Of a stretch of 64,000 nucleotides of DNA, positions 9,022-16,144 are shown in pieces. Origin of the DNA: Clostridia bacterium (GTDB lineage: Bacteria; Bacillota; Clostridia; Christensenellales; UBA1242); the NCBI GenBank assembly GCA_017478185.1, contig JAFVEA010000003.1, positions 101,073-165,072 of the forward strand, read 5' to 3'. The notes under the pieces are model-generated. The model was not told the DNA's origin. It did not search any database and worked only from the letters and a program-made list of their open reading frames with translations. The first letter of the stretch is position 1, and every line of letters begins with the position of its first letter. A program made the position numbers and the translations under genes.

Positions 9022-9400
9022 CTTCATTTATCCTATTTAAAATTTTTGTTCCACTTGGGGCAAAAACATAAAGCCCTTCACCAACGCACTCACATGTTGC
9101 CCCAGCAGCAGAAGCTCCACCCAAAATTATATCAAAAGCTCTTTTAACAACACTTTTTTCAAGCATTGAAACATTTATTAACACTGGTTCTTTTTGCCCT
9201 AAAAATTCAGTGGCTTTTAAAATGTCTTCCAAATTTGTAGGGCAAAAAATTGCGAGCTTGCTGTTTTTTGCTTGTGGCAAAAAGTTATCTTTTGAATTTT
9301 TTCTTAAAATTAGGCTGTCATCATTTTTTGTTTTTTCTTGGTCATCATTTTTTAATTTACGAACACCAAAGCCAGCCAAAATATAATCTAAAAAACTCAA
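9014..9400 (-). CDS. sepF: Cell-division protein SepF
   Basis: 128 residues, start TTG with GGAGG about 7 nt upstream. The N-terminus MSFLDYILAGFGV is a short amphipathic membrane-targeting helix; a charged linker follows, then a SepF core: KLAIFCPTNLEDILKATEFL, PVLINVSMLEKSVVKRAFDIILGGASAAGATCECVGEGLYVFAPSG. SepF anchors and bundles FtsZ at the division site. The core matches the family, including the conserved drop into a glycine-rich strand. It is the first gene of the sepF-lspA-rluD unit, with its own promoter. Confidence 0.9.
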   Translation of the reverse strand: MSFLDYILAGFGVRKLKNDDQEKTKNDDSLILRKNSKDNFLPQAKNSKLAIFCPTNLEDILKATEFLGQKEPVLINVSMLEKSVVKRAFDIILGGASAAGATCECVGEGLYVFAPSGTKILNRINEDE

Positions 9401-9418
9401 TTTATGCCTCCAAACAAA

Positions 9419-9447
9419 ATGATATCAAAAATAATAATTTTTTGCAA
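9419..9447 (-). promoter_or_regulatory. Promoter of sepF-lspA-rluD
   Basis: -35 TTGCAA, 17 bp spacer, -10 TATCAT, about 20 nt before the TTG start of sepF with GGAGG between them. Confidence 0.8.
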
Positions 9448-9508
9448 TGTTATTTTGGCTTTTATAGTTAAAAATAATGTTTTAATTTGTTGTTTTTTAA
9501 AAATAAAC

Positions 9509-9532
9509 AAAAAAAGGCTTAAAAACCTTTTT
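9509..9532 (-). terminator. Intrinsic terminator after the small minus-strand ORF
   Basis: Stem AAAAAGG/CCTTTTT with an 8 nt loop, followed on the minus strand by more T. It lies 27 bp beyond the stop of the 26-codon ORF at 9559-9639 and well upstream of sepF. Confidence 0.7.
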
Positions 9533-9558
9533 AAGAATTTGCTATATTTTCATAGTTT

Positions 9559-9639
9559 TTAGTTTTTGATAAAGACCACTCTTAATTCATTTCTTCTTTG
9601 TTGTTCTTTTTGAGCCATTCGCTCCATTTTTATGTGCAA
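9559..9639 (-). CDS. Possible 26-residue small protein
   Basis: Minus-strand frame from TTG at 9637-9639 (in-frame ATG at 9625-9627) to TAA at 9559-9561, giving a 26-residue basic peptide containing MAQKEQQRRNELRVVFIKN. AAAGGA lies about 7 nt before the TTG, and an intrinsic terminator follows the stop, so the segment looks like a small independent gene. No family is recognised. It could instead be the remnant of a longer gene. Low confidence, because 26 codons can arise by chance. Confidence 0.35.
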   Translation of the reverse strand: MHIKMERMAQKEQQRRNELRVVFIKN

Positions 9640-9676
9640 AATGAATTCCTTTATAATATTTTTTAATGTTGTTAAA

Positions 9677-9691
9677 TATTATATTATTATG
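9677..9691 (+). promoter_or_regulatory. Possible leaderless start of the lipoprotein gene
   Basis: TATTAT ends 6 nt before the ATG at 9689, and there is no ribosome binding site. This is the same spacing as the clear leaderless cases in this window, but no good -35 box is visible here. Confidence 0.4.
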
Positions 9692-10447
9692 AAAAAAATG
9701 TTATTTGTTATATGTTTAGCAGTTGTGATTTTCTCTTTTTCGGGGTGCTCAAGCATAACTTATGGAACGCTTGTTAATCAAGATGGAAGCATATCTGAAG
9801 TTTTGGAAGTTATGTTGGATGAAGAAAAATTAGAAGAAAAGGGCATAGAGCCACAAAAGCTGTTTGAAGAAATTGAAAAAGAATATTCTGTTTTTGTTTA
9901 TAACAAAACTTATAAAAAAAGCATTGAGGGGTTTGATTATAACTTAACAAAAGATGAAAAAAACAAAAAAATAACTCTAATACTAAATTATCAAGACATA
10001 AACAGCTATTATGCTTTTTGGGAAGCTAATTTAAATGATGTTAAAAGCAAGCAAGATTATGAATTTTGTTTTTTGTTTGACAAATTAAAAATTATTGATG
10101 ATAAAACAGTTTTTCACAACATTCAAAACTCTTCCATTGCCAAACACTTTTATGATTGGTGTGAATTAAATTATGGGCAAATAGAGTGGAATAGTTGTGA
10201 TTTTAAATTTAATTATGTTTATGCAATTCCAACATCATTTGGCTATCAAACAAACGCTCAAAAAGTTCAAACAATTGGTGACACAAGTTATCATATTTGG
10301 CAATTTGATTTATCTCAAACAGACCAAAACATAAGCGTTTTTGTGCCCCTTATAACAAACCGAAATGTTGCGTGCTGGTTTATTTTAATATTGTTTTTAA
10401 GTGGGGTTTTTGGCTTGTTGTTATATTTTAAATTTAGAAATAAATGA
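9689..10447 (+). CDS. Lipoprotein of unknown function with C-terminal membrane segment
   Basis: 252 residues from the ATG at 9689 (MKKMLFVICLAVVIFSFSGC). The N-terminus is a lipoprotein signal with the lipid-accepting Cys20 after SFSG. The extracellular part is mainly hydrophilic, and a final hydrophobic stretch (ACWFILILFLSGVFGLLLYF) ends in basic residues, so both ends are membrane-anchored. The upstream in-frame Met codons would add a hydrophobic extension before the signal and were rejected. The layout recalls LppM-like or DUF3153-type proteins but I cannot assign it. There is no ribosome site; see the leaderless note. Confidence 0.75.
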   Translation: MKKMLFVICLAVVIFSFSGCSSITYGTLVNQDGSISEVLEVMLDEEKLEEKGIEPQKLFEEIEKEYSVFVYNKTYKKSIEGFDYNLTKDEKNKKITLILNYQDINSYYAFWEANLNDVKSKQDYEFCFLFDKLKIIDDKTVFHNIQNSSIAKHFYDWCELNYGQIEWNSCDFKFNYVYAIPTSFGYQTNAQKVQTIGDTSYHIWQFDLSQTDQNISVFVPLITNRNVACWFILILFLSGVFGLLLYFKFRNK

Positions 10448-10505
10448 TTATATTTTTAATTTTAAAATAAAAGTGGTGTTATAAATTGTGTTACACACAT
10501 AAAAT

Positions 10506-10772
10506 AGAGATTGCCACAGACCTAAAGGGCTTTGCAATGAATTGAAGCGTTAGCCGAAAGTTTGGTGCAGTTTTAAGCAGTTGAGATTGCCACGCAAGGA
10601 AGAACCTTGCTCGCAATGACGGAAATAAAAGCCAAAAACCATTTGCAAAAACAAAGAGAAGTTGATTGGTGCTTTAAAAAGAAGCTCAAGGAAGTAGCGC
10701 AGCACCAAGCTTTCGGCTGTCGCCTCAAGGCATTCTTAAGGAGGCACTTTAGTAGCCGACGTGAGAATCTCA
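10506..10772. repeat. Inverted-repeat element (MITE- or REP-like)
   Basis: A block of about 267 bp, much richer in GC than its surroundings, fills the gap between the lipoprotein and the next gene. GAGATT starts the left end and its complement AATCTC closes the right end. Inner arms at 10544-10568 and 10702-10726 are 25 bp inverted copies with few mismatches (core GCCGAAAG/CTTTCGGC). A GAGATTGCCACGCAAGG segment and a GCAAGG/CCTTGC hairpin sit inside. No protein is encoded in a credible frame. It resembles a non-autonomous mobile or palindromic repeat present elsewhere in the genome, which cannot be checked here. Confidence 0.6.
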
Positions 10773-10831
10773 AAAAAAGCTTTTATTTAAAAATCATATT
10801 TTTCATTTTATCACCAAAATAAAATAATATA

Positions 10832-10860
10832 TTGATTTTTTGTGTGATTTGTGCTATAAT
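10832..10860 (+). promoter_or_regulatory. Promoter
   Basis: -35 TTGATT, 17 bp spacer ending in TGC, -10 TATAAT, about 64 nt before the ATG of the next gene. Confidence 0.85.
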
Positions 10861-10923
10861 GCCAAAAACGGGGGTTCTTTTAACAATTTTTAATTTGTAT
10901 AAATAAGGGCAAAGGAGAAAATT

Positions 10924-11856
10924 ATGGAAGAATTTAAAACACCAATCAGTCTTTTTAAAGAAACAGACAAGCGTTTTCAGCCACAAAAACCAGAAAATAA
11001 ATATGATTTGTTTTGGCATACAAAACAGTTTTTGGAAGATAACAAAAACAATGAAAAAATAACAAAAATAACTGCAACAAATGGCGCTGAAACAAGCAAT
11101 GAATTAAGAATAAACAGGCTTAATAATATAAAAAATTATTTAAATACAATTTATGATGAGTTTGATAAAAAAACTCAAAATCTTTGGAAGTATGAGCCAA
11201 AAAGAGAAGAAATTATTTCAAATGCAGAACAACTTTTGGTTAGAAGCCAATATAATATGGGTTATGCTCAAAGTGGGCTATATCTTGATTATAACAAGTT
11301 TTTTGAAGTTTTGGATAACAAAACAAAGCCTATGGAAGCAAAAAGAATTATTGATAACAATTTGTTTTTAGGGAATATGGCAACTTTTTACACCAGTTCT
11401 GTTGAAGAAGGGGAACAAAAAGAGGTTATAGAAAACGCAAAACATAATTATTTAAAAACGCTAGAGCTTATGCAAAGTGACAGCATTCATTTTAGATTGC
11501 CTTATGAAGAACCAAAATATTTTAAGTTTTTGGTTCAAGATGGAGATGTTAAATTAAAAGTTTTTTCAAAAGAAGTTCAAGATAACGGTGTTTATGTGGC
11601 GAGTGGCCCTCAGGTTTTGAGTGAATTTATATTTTTTAAGAGCAGAGAAAAAGAAGAAATAAAAAATCAAATTGATGAACTTTCAAAAAACTTAACAAGT
11701 GATAACAAAAGCTTAAAAGATATAAGCCAAAGAAAGAAAGACCAAAAGCAAGCTGAATTCGAAAAAATTTTAAAAGAACAACAAAGTTATAAAAATGAAT
11801 TAAACAAATTGCAAAAACAACACAATTTAAATCAAGAAATGGGAATGAAAAGATAA
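10924..11856 (+). CDS. Unknown cytosolic protein
   Basis: 310 residues, ATG with AAAGGAG 6 nt upstream. Rich in Lys, Asn, Glu and Gln, with no membrane segment or signal. The middle (RSQYNMGYAQSGLYLDYNKFFEVLDNK) and a later strand-like part (KYFKFLVQDGDVKLKVFSKEVQDNGVYVASGPQ) could be folded; the last 70 residues (REKEEIKNQIDELSKNL to the end) are predicted coiled coil. No family is recognised. It is a single-gene unit with its own promoter and terminator. Confidence 0.7.
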   Translation: MEEFKTPISLFKETDKRFQPQKPENKYDLFWHTKQFLEDNKNNEKITKITATNGAETSNELRINRLNNIKNYLNTIYDEFDKKTQNLWKYEPKREEIISNAEQLLVRSQYNMGYAQSGLYLDYNKFFEVLDNKTKPMEAKRIIDNNLFLGNMATFYTSSVEEGEQKEVIENAKHNYLKTLELMQSDSIHFRLPYEEPKYFKFLVQDGDVKLKVFSKEVQDNGVYVASGPQVLSEFIFFKSREKEEIKNQIDELSKNLTSDNKSLKDISQRKKDQKQAEFEKILKEQQSYKNELNKLQKQHNLNQEMGMKR

Positions 11857-11857
11857 C

Positions 11858-11887
11858 AAAAAAAACTAGAATTTTTCTAGTTTTTTT
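11858..11887. terminator. Bidirectional intrinsic terminator
   Basis: A7, CTAGAA, short T loop, TTCTAG, T7, between converging genes ending at 11856 and 11892. Confidence 0.9.
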
Positions 11888-11891
11888 GTTT

Positions 11892-13286
11892 TTAGGACTT
11901 CACTAATGGGACTGCAGGTCTTGTATCTGCCTTTTTTTGCTTTTGTTCAGGTTCTTTTGGTGGTTGATTGTTTACTTTTACTTTTATTGTGTGGAGTGTG
12001 GCGGATAAATTTTCACCATTCTCTTTATTTTTGTTTACTTCATTTTTTGGGGCACTACCGCCAACTGGTTTTTTTGCATTCTTTTTATCGTCTTTTTTGT
12101 CTTTCTTTTTGTCTTTTTTCTTATCTTTTTTTGCTGGCTTTGAGCCTTTTGATTTTGAGCCAGATTTTGCTTTTGCTGGTTTTTTTGCTGTTAATTTTTT
12201 GCCGCCAATTTTAACTGTTCCAGCGCCAGCTCCACCGCCAGAAGGGGCAGGAGCCTTGACGGTTGCAATTGCTTGAACAGCCTCTTTTGCTCTTTTATAA
12301 TCTTCAGTTTCTTTTATTTCTTTGCTGATGTTTGAAGCTTTGTTTAAATATTTCACCGCCAAAATTTGCATAGAAATTTTATAAGCTTGCTCTTTTTCAA
12401 AATCATCAAAATAAGCTTCTAAAATGGAGGTTAAAAGTTCATTTAATGCTCTATATTTGTTTCTTGGGTTGTTGATAAAATATTTGTCTAAAGCACTTCG
12501 TTTTTTGTTGAATTCACTCAAAACCAAAGCGCCCTTCGGAATTTCATTTAGAATTTGAATTCTAGCATTAAAAAATGATTCTTCTAATAATAAATATTGG
12601 TCTTTGCTGGCTTTTTTAACTGCTGCCAAATATTTATAGCGAGCATCAACATAATGCGCATCTTCTGGTTTTAATGCGCCATCATCTTCAGCGCCCTCAT
12701 TGCTAACAATATGCAAAGCTCGATAACAATAATTTTTATAATACTCATCATATTTATAAGAGTAGGTTGCAACAGGGGTGGAGATGGTGTTTTGTATATA
12801 TCCATTAACTTTGTTAACAGTTTCAAGCAAATATAAAACACTTTCAGCAGTGTGAGTTTTTGGGTCTTCGCTCCCAATTTTTAACAAAAAGTTAAAGCTT
12901 CTTCCATCTTTATATGGAGCACGAACTTTGGTTCCAAATTCATTTGTAACTCCAACAATTTTTTTAAGATTGGCAAGTTCTGTTAAAATTTCAGTTGAAA
13001 TATAATATTCTCCATTTTCATCAAAGCTTCCAAGAAGTTCATTGGCAATAACATCATATTTTCGCATTGCTTTTAATAAGGCTGTTTCATAAGTTGATGT
13101 TGTGTGGCCAGTTTCAGAATCTTCACGCTCATATTTCTGATCTTTTAAATCTTGAACTGTTGTTTCGCCTTCACCTTGGCTTGTTTCATCAAGTGTTGCA
13201 ATTTGCTGTGATTTTTCTTTCTCTTTTTTTTCTGTTGCTTTTTTCTTTAATATTTCTTTTAATTCAGTCATTTCTTGTTCACTCAT
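11892..13286 (-). CDS. Unknown protein with Lys-rich low-complexity tail
   Basis: 464 residues, ATG with GGAGG 8 nt upstream. The N-terminal 60 residues are charged coiled coil (KEILKKKATEKKEKEK). A helical core spans about 65-345, rich in Tyr and Leu (YKYDEYYKNYCYRALHIV, DARYKYLAAVKKASKDQYLLLEESFF). A Gly/Ala/Pro hinge follows (APSGGGAGAGT), then a strongly basic tail with repeated KKDKKK units and an Asn/Pro/Gln-rich end. No signal peptide or membrane segment. The tail suggests binding to a polyanion (nucleic acid or teichoic acid), which is inference. Family unrecognised. Confidence 0.7.
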   Translation of the reverse strand: MSEQEMTELKEILKKKATEKKEKEKSQQIATLDETSQGEGETTVQDLKDQKYEREDSETGHTTSTYETALLKAMRKYDVIANELLGSFDENGEYYISTEILTELANLKKIVGVTNEFGTKVRAPYKDGRSFNFLLKIGSEDPKTHTAESVLYLLETVNKVNGYIQNTISTPVATYSYKYDEYYKNYCYRALHIVSNEGAEDDGALKPEDAHYVDARYKYLAAVKKASKDQYLLLEESFFNARIQILNEIPKGALVLSEFNKKRSALDKYFINNPRNKYRALNELLTSILEAYFDDFEKEQAYKISMQILAVKYLNKASNISKEIKETEDYKRAKEAVQAIATVKAPAPSGGGAGAGTVKIGGKKLTAKKPAKAKSGSKSKGSKPAKKDKKKDKKKDKKDDKKNAKKPVGGSAPKNEVNKNKENGENLSATLHTIKVKVNNQPPKEPEQKQKKADTRPAVPLVKS

Positions 13287-13310
13287 AAAATTACCTCCAC
13301 CATTTGCAAT

Positions 13311-13339
13311 ATTTTAACACAAACACAAAAAATTAGCAA
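13311..13339 (-). promoter_or_regulatory. Promoter
   Basis: -35 TTGCTA, 17 bp spacer, -10 TAAAAT, about 24 nt before the ATG at 13286 with GGAGG between. Confidence 0.8.
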
Positions 13340-13361
13340 ATAATTTATCATATTTATAAAA

Positions 13362-13388
13362 TAAAAAAATAGCAAAATCTTGCTATTT
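13362..13388 (-). terminator. Intrinsic terminator of the CNNM/CorC gene
   Basis: Stem AAATAGCAA/TTGCTATTT with a 4 nt loop followed by a T-run on the minus strand; it overlaps the stop codon. Confidence 0.85.
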
Positions 13389-14745
13389 AGCTCTTTTGTG
13401 TTTTTAAAATTTTGTTGTCTTTTATTTGAATTAAAACTTGCCTTATTCTTTTGTTTTCAACTTTTATAAGCTTAAAGAGCAGTGAAACCTCAATTTCATA
13501 ATAATTTGCATCATCATCCACTCGTTCATCAATGGTTTTGAACTCTAAAGTTTGCCCCTCTCGAGGAACTTTTTCAGCTAATTCAAACAAAAAAGCTCCC
13601 AAACTTGTGTAGTTTTTGCTTGGAAGATGTTCAATTTTTAATTTTTCAAACAATTCTTCAAGCTCAATTTCAGCATCAGCAATAAATGTTTTGTCATCTT
13701 TTTTGATTAAAAGTTCTTGTTTTTGAACATCATCGTGTTCGTCATAAATTTCACCCCAAACTTCTTCAATGGCGTCTTCTAATGTTATGATGCCACTTGT
13801 TCCGCCATGTTCATCCAAAACAATAGCAATATGCTTTTTTTCTCTTTGCATTTTTCTTATCATATCATCAAGCTTCATATTTTCGTTAACAAACATAGGC
13901 TTGTTCATAAGCTTTCCAATATCAATGTTTTGGTTGTTTATAACAGCTGAGAAAAAATCTTTTTCAGACAAAACTCCAACAACGTTATCTATGTTTTTGC
14001 TATAAACTGGAATTCTTGAAAACATAGTGTCTAAAAACACTTTTTTAACACTTTCGATGCTATCATGAATTTCAATTGCTGTTACGTCAACACGAGGCGT
14101 CATTGCATTATACACAATTTTTTGATCTAAGTCTAAAACTCCCTGAATTAAGTCAGCATCTTTGCTGTCTATAACGCCTTCTTCTTCCATTGTGTCGATA
14201 ATGCTTTCAAGTTCTTCCTCAGTCACTTGTGGGGCAGTGTCTTGTTTTTTCTTCAATAATTTTTGTTGATATTTGTTAAACAAAAAGGTTATTGGTGTTA
14301 AAACTTTTATAATCACAAACAATATACCCGAAAATTTTAAAGCAACTTTTTCTGGATTTTGTTTGGATAGCGCTTTTGGAGTTATTTCACCGCAAATTAA
14401 AAGTATGATTGTCATAATAAGCGTGTTTAAAATGTTTGCTAGCGCTTGATTTATTATTGCTTCAGCAAACAAAAACGCACAAATTGTGGTGCTTGCAATA
14501 TTTACAAGATTGTTTCCAACCAAAATTGTTGATAATGTGATGTCATAGTGGTCACAAATCCAAACAGCTTTTCTGGCTCCTTTAACTTTTTCTTCCGCAT
14601 AATGCTTCATTCTAATGCTGTTAACTGAAGTGTAGGCTGTTTCACATCCGCTAAAAAACGCAGAACAAGCAATTAAAAACAGAATAACAACACTCAAAGT
14701 TAGATTTAGTTGCCAAGATAAGCTGGCTAACATAATGGGGACCAT
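13387..14745 (-). CDS. CNNM/CorC-family membrane protein with CBS pair
   Basis: 452 residues. The N-terminal DUF21/CNNM membrane domain (about 15-190) has four hydrophobic segments and the SGCETAYTSV motif. A CBS pair follows at about 210-335 (AMTPRVDVTAIEI, IAIVLDEHGGTSGIITLEDAIEEVWGEI), then a CorC/HlyC C-terminal domain (FIADAEIELEELFEKL, TLGAFLFEL-type). The family is linked to Mg2+ or Co2+ transport or sensing and is often mislabelled hemolysin. The start is ATG with AAGGAG 12 nt upstream, a long spacing; another Met 4 codons on is possible. Single-gene unit with promoter and terminator. Confidence 0.9.
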   Translation of the reverse strand: MVPIMLASLSWQLNLTLSVVILFLIACSAFFSGCETAYTSVNSIRMKHYAEEKVKGARKAVWICDHYDITLSTILVGNNLVNIASTTICAFLFAEAIINQALANILNTLIMTIILLICGEITPKALSKQNPEKVALKFSGILFVIIKVLTPITFLFNKYQQKLLKKKQDTAPQVTEEELESIIDTMEEEGVIDSKDADLIQGVLDLDQKIVYNAMTPRVDVTAIEIHDSIESVKKVFLDTMFSRIPVYSKNIDNVVGVLSEKDFFSAVINNQNIDIGKLMNKPMFVNENMKLDDMIRKMQREKKHIAIVLDEHGGTSGIITLEDAIEEVWGEIYDEHDDVQKQELLIKKDDKTFIADAEIELEELFEKLKIEHLPSKNYTSLGAFLFELAEKVPREGQTLEFKTIDERVDDDANYYEIEVSLLFKLIKVENKRIRQVLIQIKDNKILKTQKS

Positions 14746-14783
14746 AAAATTTAATAACTCCTTAACTAAATATTATTTTTAAT

Positions 14784-14812
14784 ATTATAGCATATGATTA
14801 AAAATATGTAAA
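14784..14812 (-). promoter_or_regulatory. Promoter of the CNNM/CorC gene
   Basis: -35 TTTACA, 17 bp spacer ending TGC, -10 TATAAT, on the minus strand about 40 nt before the ATG. Confidence 0.85.
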
Positions 14813-14946
14813 GTATAATAAAAAGTTTCAAAATTTTTTAAAAGTAAACAATGTTTAATTTTTCTAAAAATAAAATAACATTATTTTTTAATATATGTTA
14901 ATAATAAGTGTTTTGAACATATATCAAGAAAAATTGAATAAAAAAC

Positions 14947-14975
14947 TTGCAATAAAAAGAATTTTGTGATATACT
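14947..14975 (+). promoter_or_regulatory. Promoter of tRNA-Leu
   Basis: -35 TTGCAA, 17 bp spacer, -10 TATACT, ending 14 nt before the tRNA 5' end. Confidence 0.85.
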
Positions 14976-14989
14976 AAAAAAGTAATCGT

Positions 14990-15076
14990 GCAGGTGTGGT
15001 GGAATTGGTAGACGCGCTGGACTCAAAATCCAGTGAGGGCAACCTCATGAGGGTTCGAGTCCCTCTACCTGCACCA
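14990..15076 (+). tRNA. tRNA-Leu (anticodon CAA)
   Basis: 87 nt class II tRNA. Acceptor GCAGGTG pairs with TACCTGC; the D-arm contains GGTGGAATTGGTAGACGC; the anticodon stem CTGGA/TCCAG encloses CTCAAAA, giving CAA. A variable arm (TGAGGGCAACCTCA) and T-arm AGGGTTCGAGTCCCT follow, with encoded CCA. It decodes UUG. Its 3' end is copied twice downstream. Confidence 0.97.
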
Positions 15077-15086
15077 GAAGTAGATA

Positions 15087-15114
15087 AAATCGAACAAAAA
15101 AGGTTCGATTTTTT
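15087..15114 (+). terminator. Terminator of tRNA-Leu
   Basis: Stem ATCGAAC/GTTCGAT with an A-rich 7 nt loop and TTTTTT. Identical copies are at 15307-15334 and 16268-16297 within the repeat units. Confidence 0.9.
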
Positions 15115-15306
15115 GTTTAAAAAATAACGAGTGAGGGACTCGAACGGGCACGAAAGAAAAGTTGCCAGTGGCAAGTTTTCAGTGCCCCGGCCTGAAAGCG
15201 AAGTAAAGAGGAAAAAGAAACCAAGAAGAATAGATAGAGTATAAAGGCAAAACAACTCAAAAAGCCCATAGCGGTGGGAGCCCTCCACCTGCACCAGAAG
15301 TAGATA

Positions 15307-15334
15307 AAATCGAACAAAAAAGGTTCGATTTTTT
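15307..15334 (+). terminator. Second copy of the tRNA-Leu terminator
   Basis: Same hairpin as at 15087, shifted by 220 bp in the tandem repeat. It follows a tRNA 3' fragment only. Confidence 0.85.
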
Positions 15335-15521
15335 GTTTAAAAAATAACGAGTGAGGGACTCGAACGGGCACGAAAGGAAAGTTGCCAGTGGCAATTTTTC
15401 AGTGCCCCGGCCTGAAAGCGAAGTAAAGGGGAAAAAGAAATTAAGAAGAATAGATAGAGCATAAAGGCAAAAAGTTTTTGATTTGTTTTTTATATAAAAG
15501 GCTTATTCATTGAGTTAATTG

Positions 15522-15561
15522 TTGATTTCTTTTTGAAAATAGTATATAATATCTGTATAAT
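15522..15561 (+). promoter_or_regulatory. Two overlapping promoters of the toxin-antitoxin operon
   Basis: TTGATT (15522) -17 bp- TATAAT (15545-15550) and TTGAAA (15533) -17 bp- TATAAT (15556-15561). Both have ideal spacing, are offset by 11 bp, and end within 25-40 nt of the antitoxin ATG. AAGGAGG follows. Confidence 0.8.
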
Positions 15562-15584
15562 AGTTTTTAAGGAGGTTTTTTATA

Positions 15585-15722
15585 ATGGCAAAAAATATGA
15601 AGAAAGAGAATAAAAGCACCAAAAAAGAAAGAATTGTATTTGTAAATAATCCCAAATTTGACGCTGCTGTTTTAAAAATACTTGCTGAAAGACAAAAAAT
15701 GTTTGAGGAGCTTGCAAAATGA
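15585..15722 (+). CDS. Small antitoxin-like protein upstream of Doc
   Basis: 45 residues, ATG preceded by AAGGAGG about 9 nt upstream. Basic N-terminus (MAKNMKKENKSTKKERI) followed by VFVNNPKFDAAVLKIL and a helix AERQKMFEELAK. Its TGA stop overlaps the ATG of the Doc gene (ATGA), the usual arrangement of antitoxin and toxin. It has no visible Phd-type DNA-binding domain, so the role as antitoxin is inferred from position, size and translational coupling. The C-terminal helix is where a Doc-blocking segment would be expected. Confidence 0.7.
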   Translation: MAKNMKKENKSTKKERIVFVNNPKFDAAVLKILAERQKMFEELAK

Positions 15723-16102
15723 AAAAAGTTTTTGATAAAGAAAAAGTAAAACTATATCACCAACTTTTAATTCAAAGCTCTGGTGGAAGTTTTGGAGTTA
15801 GAGATGAAAAGCTTTTAGAATCCGCATTAGAAAATATTTTTCAAACATTTGATGGTCAAGAATTATATAAAACAAAAGAAGAAAAGGGAGCAATGCTTGG
15901 TTATTCTTTAATTTCCAATCATGCTTTTATTGATGGAAATAAAAGAATAGGAATGCTTGTTATGTTGTCTTTTTTAGAATCAAATGGCATACATTTATCT
16001 TATAAAGATGAGGATGGGGTAAAATTGGGACTTGGAGTGGCTAGTGGAAAAATTGATTATAAAAAGTTGTTGGAATGGATAAAAACACACAAAGAGACAT
16101 AA
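15719..16102 (+). CDS. doc: Fic/Doc-family toxin
   Basis: 127 residues, the usual size of stand-alone Doc. The Fic motif is HAFIDGNKR at 68-76 (family pattern HxFxDxNKR), with the catalytic His68 and the phosphate-binding loop intact. The N-terminus (FDKEKVKLYHQLLIQSSGG) and the LLESALENIFQTFDGQELY helix match Doc proteins. Doc enzymes phosphorylate EF-Tu; related Fic proteins AMPylate. It follows a 45-residue antitoxin with overlapping codons. The cassette lies between partial copies of the tRNA-Leu 3' repeat, which suggests acquisition at that tRNA gene. Confidence 0.92.
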   Translation: MKKVFDKEKVKLYHQLLIQSSGGSFGVRDEKLLESALENIFQTFDGQELYKTKEEKGAMLGYSLISNHAFIDGNKRIGMLVMLSFLESNGIHLSYKDEDGVKLGLGVASGKIDYKKLLEWIKTHKET

Positions 16103-16144
16103 AAATTAGTTAATAATTGAAGTGAATCCCTCGTGTTGGATTAA

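Larger units (their letters stand above)
15067..15473 (+). repeat. Tandem repeat made from the tRNA-Leu 3' end (2 copies)
   Basis: A 220 bp unit starts in the tRNA acceptor 3' strand (ACCTGCACCA), includes the terminator, an inverted T-arm copy (15133-15145), an AAAAGTTGCC/GGCAA-TTTT hairpin and a purine-rich tail. It recurs at once from 15287 with only scattered differences until about 15473. The second copy carries a 16 bp tRNA 3' fragment (15281-15296) with no tRNA in front of it. The differences show both copies have been diverging. Confidence 0.9.

Noticed and set aside
10573..10822. Open frames inside the inverted-repeat element
   Set aside because: Frames on both strands overlap palindromic sequence and encode no recognisable protein.
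11906..12276. Two antisense hydrophobic frames
   Set aside because: They are the complement of the lysine-rich repeat (AAG/AAA read as CTT/TTT) in the gene at 11892-13286.
13387..14745. Hemolysin function for the CNNM/CorC gene
   Set aside because: The label is historical; domains support ion transport or sensing, not lysis.
14974..15371. Minus-strand open frames across tRNA-Leu and its repeat
   Set aside because: They lie over the tRNA and duplicated non-coding DNA and have no ribosome site; similar frames arise only because the unit is repeated.
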